Part shown: one piece after another, positions 1-11,942 of the stretch | Layout: every line of letters starts with the position of its first letter | How positions within the stretch are numbered: the stretch's first letter is position 1 | Source of the DNA: Streptomyces griseoaurantiacus | GTDB lineage: Bacteria; Actinomycetota; Actinomycetes; Streptomycetales; Streptomycetaceae | Length of the DNA stretch: 64,000 nt | Assembly (NCBI GenBank): GCA_014656015.1 | Contig: BNBP01000005.1 | Location: forward strand, 62,001 to 126,000 | Direction of reading: 5' to 3' | Made by a program: the position numbers and the translations under genes | The notes under the pieces: model-generated | The model's database searches: none | The model's input: only the letters and a program-made list of their open reading frames with translations | What the model was told of the DNA's origin: nothing

Positions 1-78
1 CTGCGGGCGGAGGCCTTCGGGGTGGCGGGCGAGGACGTGGGCTTCGTCGAGCTGCTGGCGGCGGGGCTGCACGGCTGA
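1..78 (+). CDS. 3' end of an unidentified gene
   Basis: The first 25 codons in frame 1 stay open from the window edge and stop at TGA 76-78, giving a C-terminus that ends in ELLAAGLHG. The codon use is typical of the rest of the window. Too little is visible to assign a family. Because the next two genes belong to the tellurium-resistance (Ter) associated biosynthetic module, this may be another member of that module, for example the CitE-like aldolase or a TerD protein, but that is inference from context only. Confidence 0.55.
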   Translation: MRAEAFGVAGEDVGFVELLAAGLHG

Positions 79-127
79 GGAGAGGCCGGCCCCCCGGGAA
101 GGACGTCCCCGGAGCCGACGGCCCCCC

Positions 128-212
128 GGACCGCCCACGACCGCCCACGACCCACGACCGCCCACGACCCACGACCACCCACGACCCACGACCACCCACG
201 ACCCACGACCGA
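128..212. repeat. Tandem CCCACGAC(C) repeats before the PRTase gene
   Basis: About ten copies of an 8-9 base unit (CCCACGACC / CCGCCCACGAC variants) run in tandem in the leader of the following gene and stop just before its ribosome binding site at about 213-218. Near-identical copies suggest slippage-prone expansion. No protein-coding signal is seen in them. Confidence 0.8.
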
Positions 213-222
213 CAAGGGAACG

Positions 223-2703
223 ATGAGTAACGACAGCGGCAGAGGCGGCGAGGGCGACGTGGTGTGGTCCGGGGCGTGGGTGGCCGAGCGGCTCGGGGTC
301 GAGCTCGCCGGCGAGGAGAACCTGGGCGAACTGCTCGGGCTCGCGCTGCGCCGCAACCCCAAGCGGGCGCATCTGCTGGTGTCCCAGGTCCTCGGCAAGC
401 ACGTGCCCCAGCGCCCCTCCGTCGTGCACGGGCACGGGCACGCGCTGGGCCGGCGGGTGCGGGAGCTGCTGAGGGAGGAGGCGCGGACGGCCGTCGTGCT
501 CGGCTACGCCGAGACCGCCACCGGCCTCGGGCACTGCGTCGCGGACGGGCTCGGGGGCGCCCCGTACCTGCACTCCACGCGCCGGCCGGTCGCCGGGGTC
601 GCGCCGGCGGGGGGCTTCGAGGAGTCCCACTCGCACGCCACCTCCCATCTGCTGCTGCCCGCCGATCCGGGACTGCTGGCGGGCGAGGGGCCGCTCGTGC
701 TGGTCGACGACGAGTTCTCCACCGGCAACACGGTCCTCAACACCGTGCGCGCGCTGCACGGGCGGTTCCCGCGCCGGCGGTACGTGGTGGTGGCGCTCGT
801 GGACATGCGGTCCGAGGAGGACGCGGGACGTCTCGCGGAGTTCGCGGCGGAGATCGGGGCGCGGGTCGACCTCGTCGCGGGGGCCTCGGGGAGGGTCCTG
901 CTGCCGGACGGGGTGCTGGAGAAGGGCCGGGCCCTGGTCGAGCGGTACGAGGGGACCACGCGGGCGGAGCCCCCCGGCCCCGGTCCGGCCGCCCTCGGTG
1001 AGGTACCGCGGGTCGAGCTCGGCTGGCCGGCGGGGGTGCCCGACGGCGGACGGCACGGGTTCGCCGCCGGGGACCGGGAACGGCTCGAGGCCGCGCTGCC
1101 CGGGATGGTCGCGCGGCTCGCCGAGGCCCTGCCCGCCGCCGCCCGTCGCGTGCTCGTGCTCGGCAACGAGGAGCTGATGTACGCACCGCTGCGGCTCGCG
1201 CTCGGGCTGGAGGAGGCGCTCGGCGAGGACTACGAGGTGCGGTACTCCACCACCACCCGCTCACCCGTGCTCGCCGTGGACGACCCCGGGTACGCGATAC
1301 GCAGCCGCCTCGTCTTCCCCGCCCACGACGAACCCGCCGACGGCCCCGGTGAGCGGTACGCCTACAACGTCGCCGGCGCCGGGTTCGACGCCGTCCTCGC
1401 CGTCGTCGACTCGGCCGGCGACACCCCCGCGCTGCACGCGCCCGGGGGACTGACCTCCCGGCTCGCCGCGCACGTCCCGCACGTCCTGCTGGCGGTCGTC
1501 CCCTCGTACACGCCCCCGCCCGCACCCCCCGTCGAAAGGCCCTCCATGCTGCCCGAGCCGCTGCGCGGCCCCGCCTTCTCCTCGTACGCCCCCGAGGAGG
1601 TCGGCTGGCTGCTGCAGGACCTCTCCGAGGTGACGCTGGAGGCCCCCACCGAGGAGCGCGAGGAGGCCATCCAGAGCGGCGGCGCCCACTACGCCGAGTC
1701 GCTGCCGGTGGAGTACCAGCCGAGCGAGGAGTACCAGGCCCTCTTCCACGCCGCGCTCACGGCCTCGGCCGCCCGGATCGCCCGCGCCGTCGGCGTCGTC
1801 ACCGAGACGGTGCTCGCCGAGCGCTCCCCCCGGCCCGTCCTCGTCTCGCTCGCCCGGGCCGGAACGCCCGTCGGCGTCCTGATGCGCCGCTGGGGCCGGT
1901 TCCGGCACGGCCTCGACCTGCCGCACTACGCCGTCTCCATCGTCCGCGGGCGCGGCATCGACGCCAACGCGCTGCGCTGGCTGGCCGCCCACCACGACCC
2001 CGCCGACGTCGTCTTCGTCGACGGCTGGACCGGCAAGGGCGCCATCACCCGCGAACTCGCCGCCGCCGTGCGCGACTTCGAGGCCGCGGGCGGCGCCGCA
2101 GGCTTCGACCCCGAGATCGCCGTGCTGGCCGACCCCGGCTCCTGCGTGCGCACGTACGGCACCCGGGACGACTTCCTCATCCCCTCCGCCTGTCTCAACT
2201 CCACCGTCTCCGGGCTGATCTCGCGCACGGTGCTGCGCGCCGACCTCGTCGGCCCGGACGACTTCCACGGCGCCAAGTTCTACCGCGAGCTGGCCGGCGC
2301 CGACGTCTCCGCCGCCTTCCTCGACGCCGTCTCCGCCCGGTTCGCCGAGGTGGCCGAGGAGGCCGGCGCCCGCGCCAAGGAACTCCTCGCCGCCGACCGC
2401 ACCCCCACCTGGGAGGGCTGGGCGGCCGTGGAACGCATCAGCGAGGAGTACGGCATCCACGACGTCAACCTCGTCAAGCCCGGCGTCGGCGAGACCACCC
2501 GGGTGCTGCTGCGCCGGGTGCCGTGGAAGATCCTCGCCCGGGCCGGGGCGGGCGCCGACCTCGACCACGTGCGGCTGCTGGCCGCGCAGCGCGGGGTGCC
2601 GGTGGAGGAGGCCGGCGACCTGCCGTACTCGTGCGTGGGCCTGATCCACCCCCGCTACACCCGGGGTGCGACCGGCGCCGACGGCAGGGCGGTGACCCGG
2701 TGA
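223..2703 (+). CDS. Phosphoribosyltransferase-TRSP / PRTase-PELOTA fusion of the Ter-associated biosynthetic module
   Basis: This 826-residue protein carries two modules. The N-terminal half is an orotate PRTase-like domain with a PRPP-binding loop, LVDDEFSTGNT, near residues 160-170. It is followed by a TRSP domain, whose namesake motif TRSP is at residues 345-348. The second half has another PRTase-like core (LVSLARAGTPVG and VFVDGWTGKG) and ends in a PELOTA-like RNA-binding domain (about 730-810). Comparative genomics links these families to Ter stress systems, where PRTases, a HAD phosphatase, a CitE-like aldolase and ATP-grasp enzymes are predicted to make a nucleoside-like metabolite. 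The reaction is unproven. The ATG at 223 has AAGGGA just upstream. The stop overlaps the GTG start of the HAD gene, so translation is coupled. Confidence 0.88.
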   Translation: MSNDSGRGGEGDVVWSGAWVAERLGVELAGEENLGELLGLALRRNPKRAHLLVSQVLGKHVPQRPSVVHGHGHALGRRVRELLREEARTAVVLGYAETATGLGHCVADGLGGAPYLHSTRRPVAGVAPAGGFEESHSHATSHLLLPADPGLLAGEGPLVLVDDEFSTGNTVLNTVRALHGRFPRRRYVVVALVDMRSEEDAGRLAEFAAEIGARVDLVAGASGRVLLPDGVLEKGRALVERYEGTTRAEPPGPGPAALGEVPRVELGWPAGVPDGGRHGFAAGDRERLEAALPGMVARLAEALPAAARRVLVLGNEELMYAPLRLALGLEEALGEDYEVRYSTTTRSPVLAVDDPGYAIRSRLVFPAHDEPADGPGERYAYNVAGAGFDAVLAVVDSAGDTPALHAPGGLTSRLAAHVPHVLLAVVPSYTPPPAPPVERPSMLPEPLRGPAFSSYAPEEVGWLLQDLSEVTLEAPTEEREEAIQSGGAHYAESLPVEYQPSEEYQALFHAALTASAARIARAVGVVTETVLAERSPRPVLVSLARAGTPVGVLMRRWGRFRHGLDLPHYAVSIVRGRGIDANALRWLAAHHDPADVVFVDGWTGKGAITRELAAAVRDFEAAGGAAGFDPEIAVLADPGSCVRTYGTRDDFLIPSACLNSTVSGLISRTVLRADLVGPDDFHGAKFYRELAGADVSAAFLDAVSARFAEVAEEAGARAKELLAADRTPTWEGWAAVERISEEYGIHDVNLVKPGVGETTRVLLRRVPWKILARAGAGADLDHVRLLAAQRGVPVEEAGDLPYSCVGLIHPRYTRGATGADGRAVTR

Positions 2704-3587
2704 CGCACCCCGCCCCCGCGGAAGGGGCCGCCCCGGCGGAAGGCACCGCCCCCGTCGTGGTCGCCAGCGACCTCGACCGCACCCTCATCTACTCCGCCGC
2801 CGCCCTCGGCCTCACCGTGCCCGACCGGGAGGCCCCCCGGCTGCTGTGCGTCGAGGTCTATCAGGGCCGCCCCCTGTCGTACGTCACGGAGACGGCGGCC
2901 GGGCTGCTCGCCGCGCTGGGCTCGGCGGCGGTCTTCGTGCCGACCACGACGCGCACGCGGGAGCAGTACCTGCGCATCCGGCTGCCCGGGCCCGCGCCCC
3001 GGTTCGCCGTGTGCGCCAACGGCGGGCATCTGCTGGTCGACGGTGTGTCCGACCCGGAGTGGCACGCCGCAGTGCGGGCCCGGCTCGACGAGGAGTGCGC
3101 GCCGCTCGCCGAGGTGCAGGCGCACCTGGCCGCCGCGGCCGACCCCGCGTGGCTGCTCAAGCACCGGACGGCGGACGAGCTGTTCGCCTACCTGGTCGTC
3201 GAGCGTGCACTCCTGCCCGGTGACTGGGTGAAGGAGCTCGCGGTGTGGGCGGAGCCCCGGGGCTGGACGGTCTCGCTGCAGGGCCGCAAGGTGTACGCGG
3301 TGCCGAAGCCGCTGACCAAGAGCGCGGCGGTGCGGGAGGTCGCCCGGCGGGCGGGGGCGGGCCGGACGCTCGCGGCGGGCGACTCCCTGCTCGACGCGGA
3401 CCTGCTCCTCGCGGCGGACCTGGCCTGGCGCCCGGGCCACGGCGAACTCGCCGAGGCGGGCTGGACGGCCCCGGGGGTCACCGCGCTGCCGGAGCGCGGC
3501 GTGGCCGCGGGCGAGCGCATTCTGCGGGAGTTCCTGGGCGCGGTGCCGGCGGCGGAGCCCGGCGCCGGAGGGCCGGCCCCGGCGTAA
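2700..3587 (+). CDS. HAD-superfamily hydrolase, Ter-module partner
   Basis: This 295-residue protein is read from GTG 2700, which overlaps the preceding stop (GTGA). It has the HAD nucleophile motif DLDRT (Asp24 and Asp26), the motif II region TTTTR, a conserved Lys in the cap-to-core region (VPKPLTKSAA), and motif IV GDSLLD near residue 228. The layout fits a Cof/sucrose-phosphatase-like HAD phosphatase. Coupling to the PRTase-TRSP protein suggests that it dephosphorylates the phosphoribosyl or nucleotide intermediate made by that enzyme. Earlier in-frame ATGs lie inside the upstream gene and were rejected because of the overlap architecture. Confidence 0.88.
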   Translation: MTHPAPAEGAAPAEGTAPVVVASDLDRTLIYSAAALGLTVPDREAPRLLCVEVYQGRPLSYVTETAAGLLAALGSAAVFVPTTTRTREQYLRIRLPGPAPRFAVCANGGHLLVDGVSDPEWHAAVRARLDEECAPLAEVQAHLAAAADPAWLLKHRTADELFAYLVVERALLPGDWVKELAVWAEPRGWTVSLQGRKVYAVPKPLTKSAAVREVARRAGAGRTLAAGDSLLDADLLLAADLAWRPGHGELAEAGWTAPGVTALPERGVAAGERILREFLGAVPAAEPGAGGPAPA

Positions 3588-3924
3588 GGGCCGCCCGCCC
3601 CGTGGGCGCCGCCGTCGAAGCGGCCGGGCGGCGTTCACTGGGGGCACGGGCGTGTGTGAACCGCCGTCCCTCGGCCGCCCGCCGGAAAATCCCTGGTCAA
3701 CCCTGTCGCACAGACCCCACCCTGACGCGTACTCTCCGTACACCGCCTGTTCTTGACCATTTCTCATTCGTCGCTGAACGAAGAGTGCGCAGTGGTCACT
3801 GATAATTTATGCGTGCCGCGATGAGCCGCATGTCGTGGGAGGGGGGCTCGCAGCCGCTGTGTGCGGCAGCTGCATCTACCCGCGCGCGCAACACCGAGTG
3901 CGGAGGGAGACGCAGTCGTGACCC
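3588..3924. other. Non-coding gap between Ter module and PBP gene
   Basis: The gap begins with an 8-bp GC-rich inverted repeat (3590-3597 with 3625-3632) that may end the Ter transcript. It then carries a comparatively AT-rich stretch (about 3690-3810) that probably contains the promoter of the PBP gene, since TTGACC occurs at about 3752. I could not fix a -10 element with confidence. No small gene is evident. Confidence 0.5.
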
Positions 3925-6675
<2,751 letters not shown>

Positions 6676-6708
6676 CGACCGCGTCAACCCGCCACCCCCT
6701 CCTCCCAG

Positions 6709-7998
6709 ATGGTGCACCGTATGAAACAGACCTCCGGCCACCGCCGCCGCGCCCGTCCCCGCCGCAACACCCGCCCCGGGTTCCTGGTCATGGCGCTCCT
6801 CCTCGTCGTGGCGTCGCTGTCCGTCGCCTTCCTGACGCTCAGCCGCTCCGACGACGCCGCCCCGGCCGCCTCCGCCAGGGAGGGCACGGGGGCGAACTCC
6901 GCCAAGGCGTCCAAGGAGCCGGAGTGGGACGGGAAGACGAAGGTGCTCGGGGACGGTTCCACCTCGTACACCGGCCCGCAGACGGGCCAGTTGAAGGCCG
7001 TGCCGCTGAAGAAGGGGGAGAAGCCGCCGCAGTTCGTGGTCTTCTCCTGGGACGGCGCGCTGGAGGGCAGCGACCACCTGTTCTCGCACTACCGGGAGCT
7101 GGCCAAGGAGTACAACGCCCACATGACCTTCTTCCTCACCGGCATCTACCTGCTGCCGAAGGACAAGAAGGACCTGTACGACCCGCCGATGCACGACCGG
7201 GGCGGCGCGGAGATCAGCTATCCCACCGACGAGCACATACGCACCACGCTGGAGCAGCTCCGCAAGGCGTACGAGGACGGCAACGAGATCGGCACCCACT
7301 TCAACGGCCACTTCTGCGGCGCCAAGGGCGGCGGTGACTGGAGCGTGGCGCAGTGGAAGAGCGAGATCGACCAGTTCTTCGAGTTCGCCGAGAAATGGAA
7401 GACCAACACCGGCTACAAGGACATCGATCCGCTGCCCTTCGACTTCCGCAAGGAGGTCACCGGCGGCCGCGCCCCCTGCCTGGAGGGCCAGCCCAATCTG
7501 CTCAAGGCCATGAAGGACTACGGCTGGCGCTACGATGCCAGCTCCCCGGGCGACTTCCAGATCTGGCCGACGAAGAAGAACGGCATCTGGGACTTCCCGC
7601 TGCAGATGCTCCCGTACGAGAGCGGCAAGTTCCAGGGCCTGTCCATGGACTTCAACTTCCTCTACAACCAGTCCGAGGGGGAGACACAGGGCGACCCCGC
7701 CAAGTTCCCCCAGTGGCAGCAGCAGACGGTCGAGTCCTACATGGACGGCTTCAACCGGGTCTACTACGGCAGCCGGGCGCCCCTGTTCGTCGGCAACCAC
7801 TTCGAGGACTGGAACGGCGGCATCTACATGAAGGCCATCGACCAGGTCGTCAAGAACGTGTGCACCAAGAAGGGCGTCAAGTGCGTGTCCTTCAAGGAGC
7901 TCGCCGACTGGATGGACGTGCAGAAGCCGGCCACGCTCCAACGGCTGCGCAGCCTCGACCCGGGGCAGTCGCCGGACTGGTCGACGGTGGTGCAGTGA
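6709..7998 (+). CDS. Membrane-anchored polysaccharide-deacetylase-like protein
   Basis: This 429-residue protein has an Arg-rich N-terminus and a hydrophobic segment (about 24-44), which fit a signal anchor or uncleaved Sec signal. The remainder resembles a NodB-type (CE4) deacetylase barrel: FSWDGA with Asp115 replaces the usual FDDG, and THFNGH (His197 and His201) supplies the HxxxH metal ligands. A later region with GWRYDAS and GNHFEDW fits the lower-barrel motifs. It starts 33 bases after the PBP-like gene, so the two are probably co-transcribed. The substrate is likely a cell-wall or capsular amino sugar, but this family is divergent and activity cannot be read from sequence. The start could be ATG 6709 or 6721, since no clear ribosome binding site is visible. 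Confidence 0.78.
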   Translation: MVHRMKQTSGHRRRARPRRNTRPGFLVMALLLVVASLSVAFLTLSRSDDAAPAASAREGTGANSAKASKEPEWDGKTKVLGDGSTSYTGPQTGQLKAVPLKKGEKPPQFVVFSWDGALEGSDHLFSHYRELAKEYNAHMTFFLTGIYLLPKDKKDLYDPPMHDRGGAEISYPTDEHIRTTLEQLRKAYEDGNEIGTHFNGHFCGAKGGGDWSVAQWKSEIDQFFEFAEKWKTNTGYKDIDPLPFDFRKEVTGGRAPCLEGQPNLLKAMKDYGWRYDASSPGDFQIWPTKKNGIWDFPLQMLPYESGKFQGLSMDFNFLYNQSEGETQGDPAKFPQWQQQTVESYMDGFNRVYYGSRAPLFVGNHFEDWNGGIYMKAIDQVVKNVCTKKGVKCVSFKELADWMDVQKPATLQRLRSLDPGQSPDWSTVVQ

Positions 7999-8215
7999 CG
8001 TCCGCCCGCGGAGCCGACCGCCCGCCGGACGCCCGGGTGGGGGTGACGGAGGATCAGCTGATCGGTGATCATTCTGCCGCTTCGGACATCTCCGGAACAG
8101 ATCGGTTCTGTGAAGTTTCCTGACGTCTCTTGTGCATCCCCCTTCACAGGCGATACAGGGGACGTGGCATCATTCCAGCCCCCGGCGTCCCAGTGCCGGG
8201 CAGAGGGGAAACTCA

Positions 8216-9397
8216 GTGAAGTCAAGGAAATTGAGCCACAAGCGGCGACGCGCGACCATATTCACCGCGGCGGCCGCCTCGGTCGTCGCGGGCGTCGCCC
8301 TGGTGCCCAACTGGAGCGCGGGCGCTTCGACGGTGGACCAGCCCACCGTGGACAAGCAGACGAAGGCGACCTTCCAGCGCCTGGCCGACGCGGTCTTCAC
8401 CGGCCGCACGGACGCGCTGGTCGCCAGTGACAAGCAGCAGTACCGGGGCCGCAAGTCCCTGTCGAACCGCTTCCACGGCGACGTCCGGCTGTCCAAGTCG
8501 CTCACGCGCAACGAGAACACCGCGGTCTCCCAGCTGCGGGACCGCAAGAAGCGCCTCGCCTCGCTCGGCGAGCAGTACAGCGGCGGCAAGACCAGCGTCA
8601 CGCTGGGCAAGACTCGTGTCAACGGCGACCGCGCCACCGCCGAGGTCACCGAGACCACGACGCTGACGTACGCCGAGGCCAAGGGCAAGGAGCCGAAGAC
8701 CACCGGCTTCCAGGCCCACCACAGGCTGTCGTTCGCGGCCGACGGGAACGGCAACTGGCGGCTGACCGAGGTGCGGGACACGGACGACGGCGTCGCCGTC
8801 AACCAGCCCACCGCGCCGACCGTCCCCGAGCCGACCACGGCCACCGACGACAACCCGCCGGAGGCGACCCGCTCCGCCACCACGCGGAACCCGGCCGCCA
8901 ACCCGAAGAACCTCACCTCGGGCACGTACAACTACAAGGCCATGGCGGACTACGCCACGAAGTACTGGAGCAACTACAACCCCGACTACCCCAACTTCAA
9001 CGGGGCGGGCGCGGGCGGTGACTGCACCAACTTCGTCAGCCAGGCCCTCAAGGCCGGCGGCTGGAAGCACGAGCCGGGCTACACGTACGACTTCCACAAG
9101 TGGTTCGGCAACGCCGACATCCAGTCGGACTCGTTCGTCGGCGTCAACGAGTTCTCGTGGTTCGCCCTCTCCTCGAAGCGGGTCACGGGCCTCGCCAACG
9201 TCTACCAGATGGACGTCGGCGACGTGCTGCAGGTGGACTTCGACAAGGACGGGTCCAAGGACCACACCATGATCGTCACCTCGCGTGTCAACGGTGTGCC
9301 GTACCTGACCTACCACTCCACCAACACGTACAACCGTTCGGTGGCGAGCGTCCTCGCCTCGTACCCGAACGCGGCGTACTACGCGTACCGCACCTGA
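8216..9397 (+). CDS. Secreted amidase-domain (Amidase_6) protein
   Basis: This 393-residue exported protein begins at GTG 8216, about 6 bases after the purine-rich GAGGGGAA. It has a twin-basic N-terminus and a hydrophobic signal peptide that ends near residue 36. Residues about 37-225 form a variable Thr/Lys-rich domain. The C-terminal 150 residues match the putative amidase domain family (papain-like fold), with a Cys270 nucleophile in GGDCTNFVSQAL and His350 in DHTMIV, plus WF..L and NTYNRS blocks. The family is thought to cut peptide or wall amide bonds, and the natural substrate is unknown. It is probably monocistronic: it has its own leader of about 210 bases and ends at a strong hairpin. 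Confidence 0.86.
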   Translation: MKSRKLSHKRRRATIFTAAAASVVAGVALVPNWSAGASTVDQPTVDKQTKATFQRLADAVFTGRTDALVASDKQQYRGRKSLSNRFHGDVRLSKSLTRNENTAVSQLRDRKKRLASLGEQYSGGKTSVTLGKTRVNGDRATAEVTETTTLTYAEAKGKEPKTTGFQAHHRLSFAADGNGNWRLTEVRDTDDGVAVNQPTAPTVPEPTTATDDNPPEATRSATTRNPAANPKNLTSGTYNYKAMADYATKYWSNYNPDYPNFNGAGAGGDCTNFVSQALKAGGWKHEPGYTYDFHKWFGNADIQSDSFVGVNEFSWFALSSKRVTGLANVYQMDVGDVLQVDFDKDGSKDHTMIVTSRVNGVPYLTYHSTNTYNRSVASVLASYPNAAYYAYRT

Positions 9398-9405
9398 GCG
9401 GCCGT

Positions 9406-9443
9406 TTCCCCCGCGCCCCGCTCGTCATGAGGGCGCGGGGGAA
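9406..9443. terminator. Bidirectional terminator hairpin
   Basis: A perfect 13-bp stem (TTCCCCCGCGCCC at 9406-9418 with its complement at 9431-9443) and a 12-base loop lie between the convergent amidase and coiled-coil genes. There is no T-tract, as is common for streptomycete terminators. Confidence 0.8.
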
Positions 9444-9466
9444 GCGCGCGGGCGCTCGTCCGGGGC

Positions 9467-10807
9467 TCAGCTCCCGCCGGCCCGCTCCCCGCGGATGTCC
9501 GCGACGACCGCCGCGGCGGCCCGCCGCACGGCGTCCGTCTCCACCAGGAAGTGCCAGTAGTCCGGGTGCCGCCCCTCGAGGCCGGCGACCGCCCGCTCCA
9601 GCCGCTCCACCGCGGCGTCCAGCGGCCTCGCGTGCCGCGGCTCCGGAGTCGTCCGGCCCGCCATCGCCAGCCGCTGCGCGTCCCGCACGGCGAACCGCGT
9701 CCGTTCGATCTCCGCCTGCGGATCCTTCTGCACGGCGTTGAGCCGCCGCAGCCGGTCACCGGCCGCGGACACCGCCTCGTCCGTGTCGTTCAGCAGCGCC
9801 CGCACCGTCGCCAGCCGCGAGGTCGCGTCCGCCCAGCGCTGCTCCTGCCGGGCCGCCCGCGCCTCCGCCAGCTTCCGCTCCGCCTGTCGCACGTTCTCGG
9901 CGGCCATGTCCGGCACCGGCTGCAGGTCCTGCCAGCAGGCCGCCACGAACCGCCGTCGCAGCTCGCTGAGGACCGGCTCGACCTGGCTCGCGCGCGTGGT
10001 CAGCGCCTGCGCGCGGGTGCGCAGCGACACCAGCCGCTTGTCGATCTCGGCGGCCCGCTCCGGCAGCCGCTCGGCCTCCGCGCGCACCGCCCCGGCCTCC
10101 CGGGACACCCGCTCCGCGCGCTGCAACGTGTCCCCGACACCGTGCCGGCCCGCCCCCTCGTTGAGCCTCGTCAGCTCGGGGCCGAGAGCGGCCAGCCGGG
10201 CGGCGAGATCGTCGGCGTTCAGCCCCGTGCCCCGTACCGCGTCCAGCGCCTGACCGGCGGCGCGCAGGGCCTGCCGGGCGCGCTCGACGGCGGGGGCGAG
10301 CCGGGCGAGCTGCGTCTCCGCCTTGCCGAGCAGCGGGCCGAGGCCCTCGGCGAAACGATCCAGCTCCTGCTTGACCCGCTGCAACTCGTCCTTGGCGGCG
10401 GTGAGGTCGCGCCGGGCGCGGGAGGCGGCGGAGGCCTCGAGGTCGTCCCGGTCCAGGTCGAAGGCGTCGACGGCGGCGATGTAGCGGCCACTGACCTCGT
10501 CTATGCGGTGCCCGAACTCCTCGAAGCCGGAGAGCGCCCGCCGGGCGGCGGGGGAGTCGTCGACGGCGGCGATGGTCTCGATGGAGATGCGCATGTCCCG
10601 CTGGGCGGTGTCCAGCTCGTAGAACGCGGACGCCGCCGCGTCCTTGGCGGCCTGCGCCTCGGCCCGCGCGTCCTCCGAGCGCCCGCCGAACCACCTGCGG
10701 GTCCCGCCCCCGGTGAACGCCGCCGCGAGCAGCGGTGCGGCGAGCACCGGCAGCGCGAGCAGGGCGAGCGTGTCGCGGGCAGCGTGGAGAAGGGGCGCGA
10801 CGGGCAT
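9467..10807 (-). CDS. Membrane-anchored coiled-coil protein of unknown function
   Basis: From ATG 10807 the product is 446 residues. A hydrophobic segment at residues about 10-32 anchors it. Almost all the rest is Ala/Arg/Glu-rich helix with heptad-like spacing, so long coiled coils are expected. No enzyme motif is seen. The frame stays open upstream to 10936, but the upstream codons run through low-quality sequence and the hydrophobic anchor sits naturally at the N-terminus if 10807 is used. No convincing Shine-Dalgarno precedes either start. It may be a structural or envelope-organising protein, but that is inference. Confidence 0.75.
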   Translation of the reverse strand: MPVAPLLHAARDTLALLALPVLAAPLLAAAFTGGGTRRWFGGRSEDARAEAQAAKDAAASAFYELDTAQRDMRISIETIAAVDDSPAARRALSGFEEFGHRIDEVSGRYIAAVDAFDLDRDDLEASAASRARRDLTAAKDELQRVKQELDRFAEGLGPLLGKAETQLARLAPAVERARQALRAAGQALDAVRGTGLNADDLAARLAALGPELTRLNEGAGRHGVGDTLQRAERVSREAGAVRAEAERLPERAAEIDKRLVSLRTRAQALTTRASQVEPVLSELRRRFVAACWQDLQPVPDMAAENVRQAERKLAEARAARQEQRWADATSRLATVRALLNDTDEAVSAAGDRLRRLNAVQKDPQAEIERTRFAVRDAQRLAMAGRTTPEPRHARPLDAAVERLERAVAGLEGRHPDYWHFLVETDAVRRAAAAVVADIRGERAGGS

Positions 10808-10990
10808 GTGCGCGAACGTCTGCCGATGGTGTCTCGACTGTGTGTACGGCTCTGGCGGTGTCGCCGGCACATCCCTCTCCCGTACTGTCGTCCGCTGCCC
10901 GGTGTTCATTCTCCCACCGGTTGAGGACGAACACACGGGTGATCCGGTTCGCCGTGACGACCACCCCGCCCGCGGGCGGGGGCGTGCCGG

Positions 10991-11773
10991 TCAGTCCCCA
11001 GCGGGGCGCACGGTCACCGAGCCGTCCTGGGTGCGCGCGCCGATCACGTGGGCGCTCCCCTTGTCCCGGGGCACGGACACGTGCACGGAGCCGTCCTTCG
11101 ACGTGGCCGTCACCCGGTACGCGGCGTGCGGCAGCGTCAGCGTGAGGGAGCCGTCGTCGCTCTCGGCCTCGACCCGGTCGGGAACGGCGCGCATGTCCAG
11201 GTGCACGGAGCCGTCCTTCGTGCCCACGCGCACCCTGCGCGAGCCCACACCGCTCGCGTGCACCGACCCGTCGTCCGAGTGCAGGGACAGCGGCCCCGTG
11301 ACATCGCTGACGCGCACCGTCCCGTCGGCCGTGCGGATGTCGACCGCCGAGCGGAAACCACGCGCGGTGACGCCGCCGTCGTCCTCGCGCACCTTGACCG
11401 CCACGCCCCGCGGCACCTCGATGCGGTGCTTGGCGGAACAGTCCGCGACGAAACCCGAGCAGTGCGTGCGCAGCACCAGCCGGTCGCCGTCGACCTTCCA
11501 CGAGACCTTCGGGTCGCCGCCCAGCACGACCTTGCCCTTGAACCACCGGGTCACGCGCACCTTGTCACCGTCGCCGGGGACGAGCACCAGTGTGGAGTCG
11601 TCCGAGTCCACGGTGAGCGTCCGCCCGTGCAGCGCGAAGGACCGGTGGTCGGGCGAGGTGTCGTCCCCCGCGTCCGCACCGCACCCCGCCGCCACCGCCA
11701 CGATCCCGCCCAGTGCCGCCGTCGCCCACAGCCCACGCCGCCGATTCGCCGTCCTGCCCACCGCAACCCCCAT
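10991..11773 (-). CDS. DUF4097-like lipoprotein with repeated DGS beta motifs
   Basis: This 260-residue predicted lipoprotein has a lipobox-like VAAGC at the end of a hydrophobic signal (about residues 12-30), so it should be lipid-anchored on the outer face of the membrane. The mature part contains regularly spaced DDGSV, KDGSV, DDGSL and QDGSV motifs about 20-24 residues apart, as in DUF4097/DUF2807 adhesin-like beta-helices. Members of this fold are often found with anti-sigma or membrane-stress systems, but no such neighbour is present. The start is uncertain: ATG 11773 gives a good signal peptide but has a weak ribosome binding site. Confidence 0.82.
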   Translation of the reverse strand: MGVAVGRTANRRRGLWATAALGGIVAVAAGCGADAGDDTSPDHRSFALHGRTLTVDSDDSTLVLVPGDGDKVRVTRWFKGKVVLGGDPKVSWKVDGDRLVLRTHCSGFVADCSAKHRIEVPRGVAVKVREDDGGVTARGFRSAVDIRTADGTVRVSDVTGPLSLHSDDGSVHASGVGSRRVRVGTKDGSVHLDMRAVPDRVEAESDDGSLTLTLPHAAYRVTATSKDGSVHVSVPRDKGSAHVIGARTQDGSVTVRPAGD

Positions 11774-11942
11774 AGCGCCGGCGCCCGCACGGTACGGCCG
11801 CTCCTCCACTGCTCCACGACCGTACGGACCCGCGGCCGCCCCGACGATCCGGCCCGCTGCCCTCCCCGAGGTGGGGATAACCCCCGCCCACGACGGGTTT
11901 GCCGCCCCGGCCCCGCGGCAGGGTAGGCTGTCCACTCACCCC

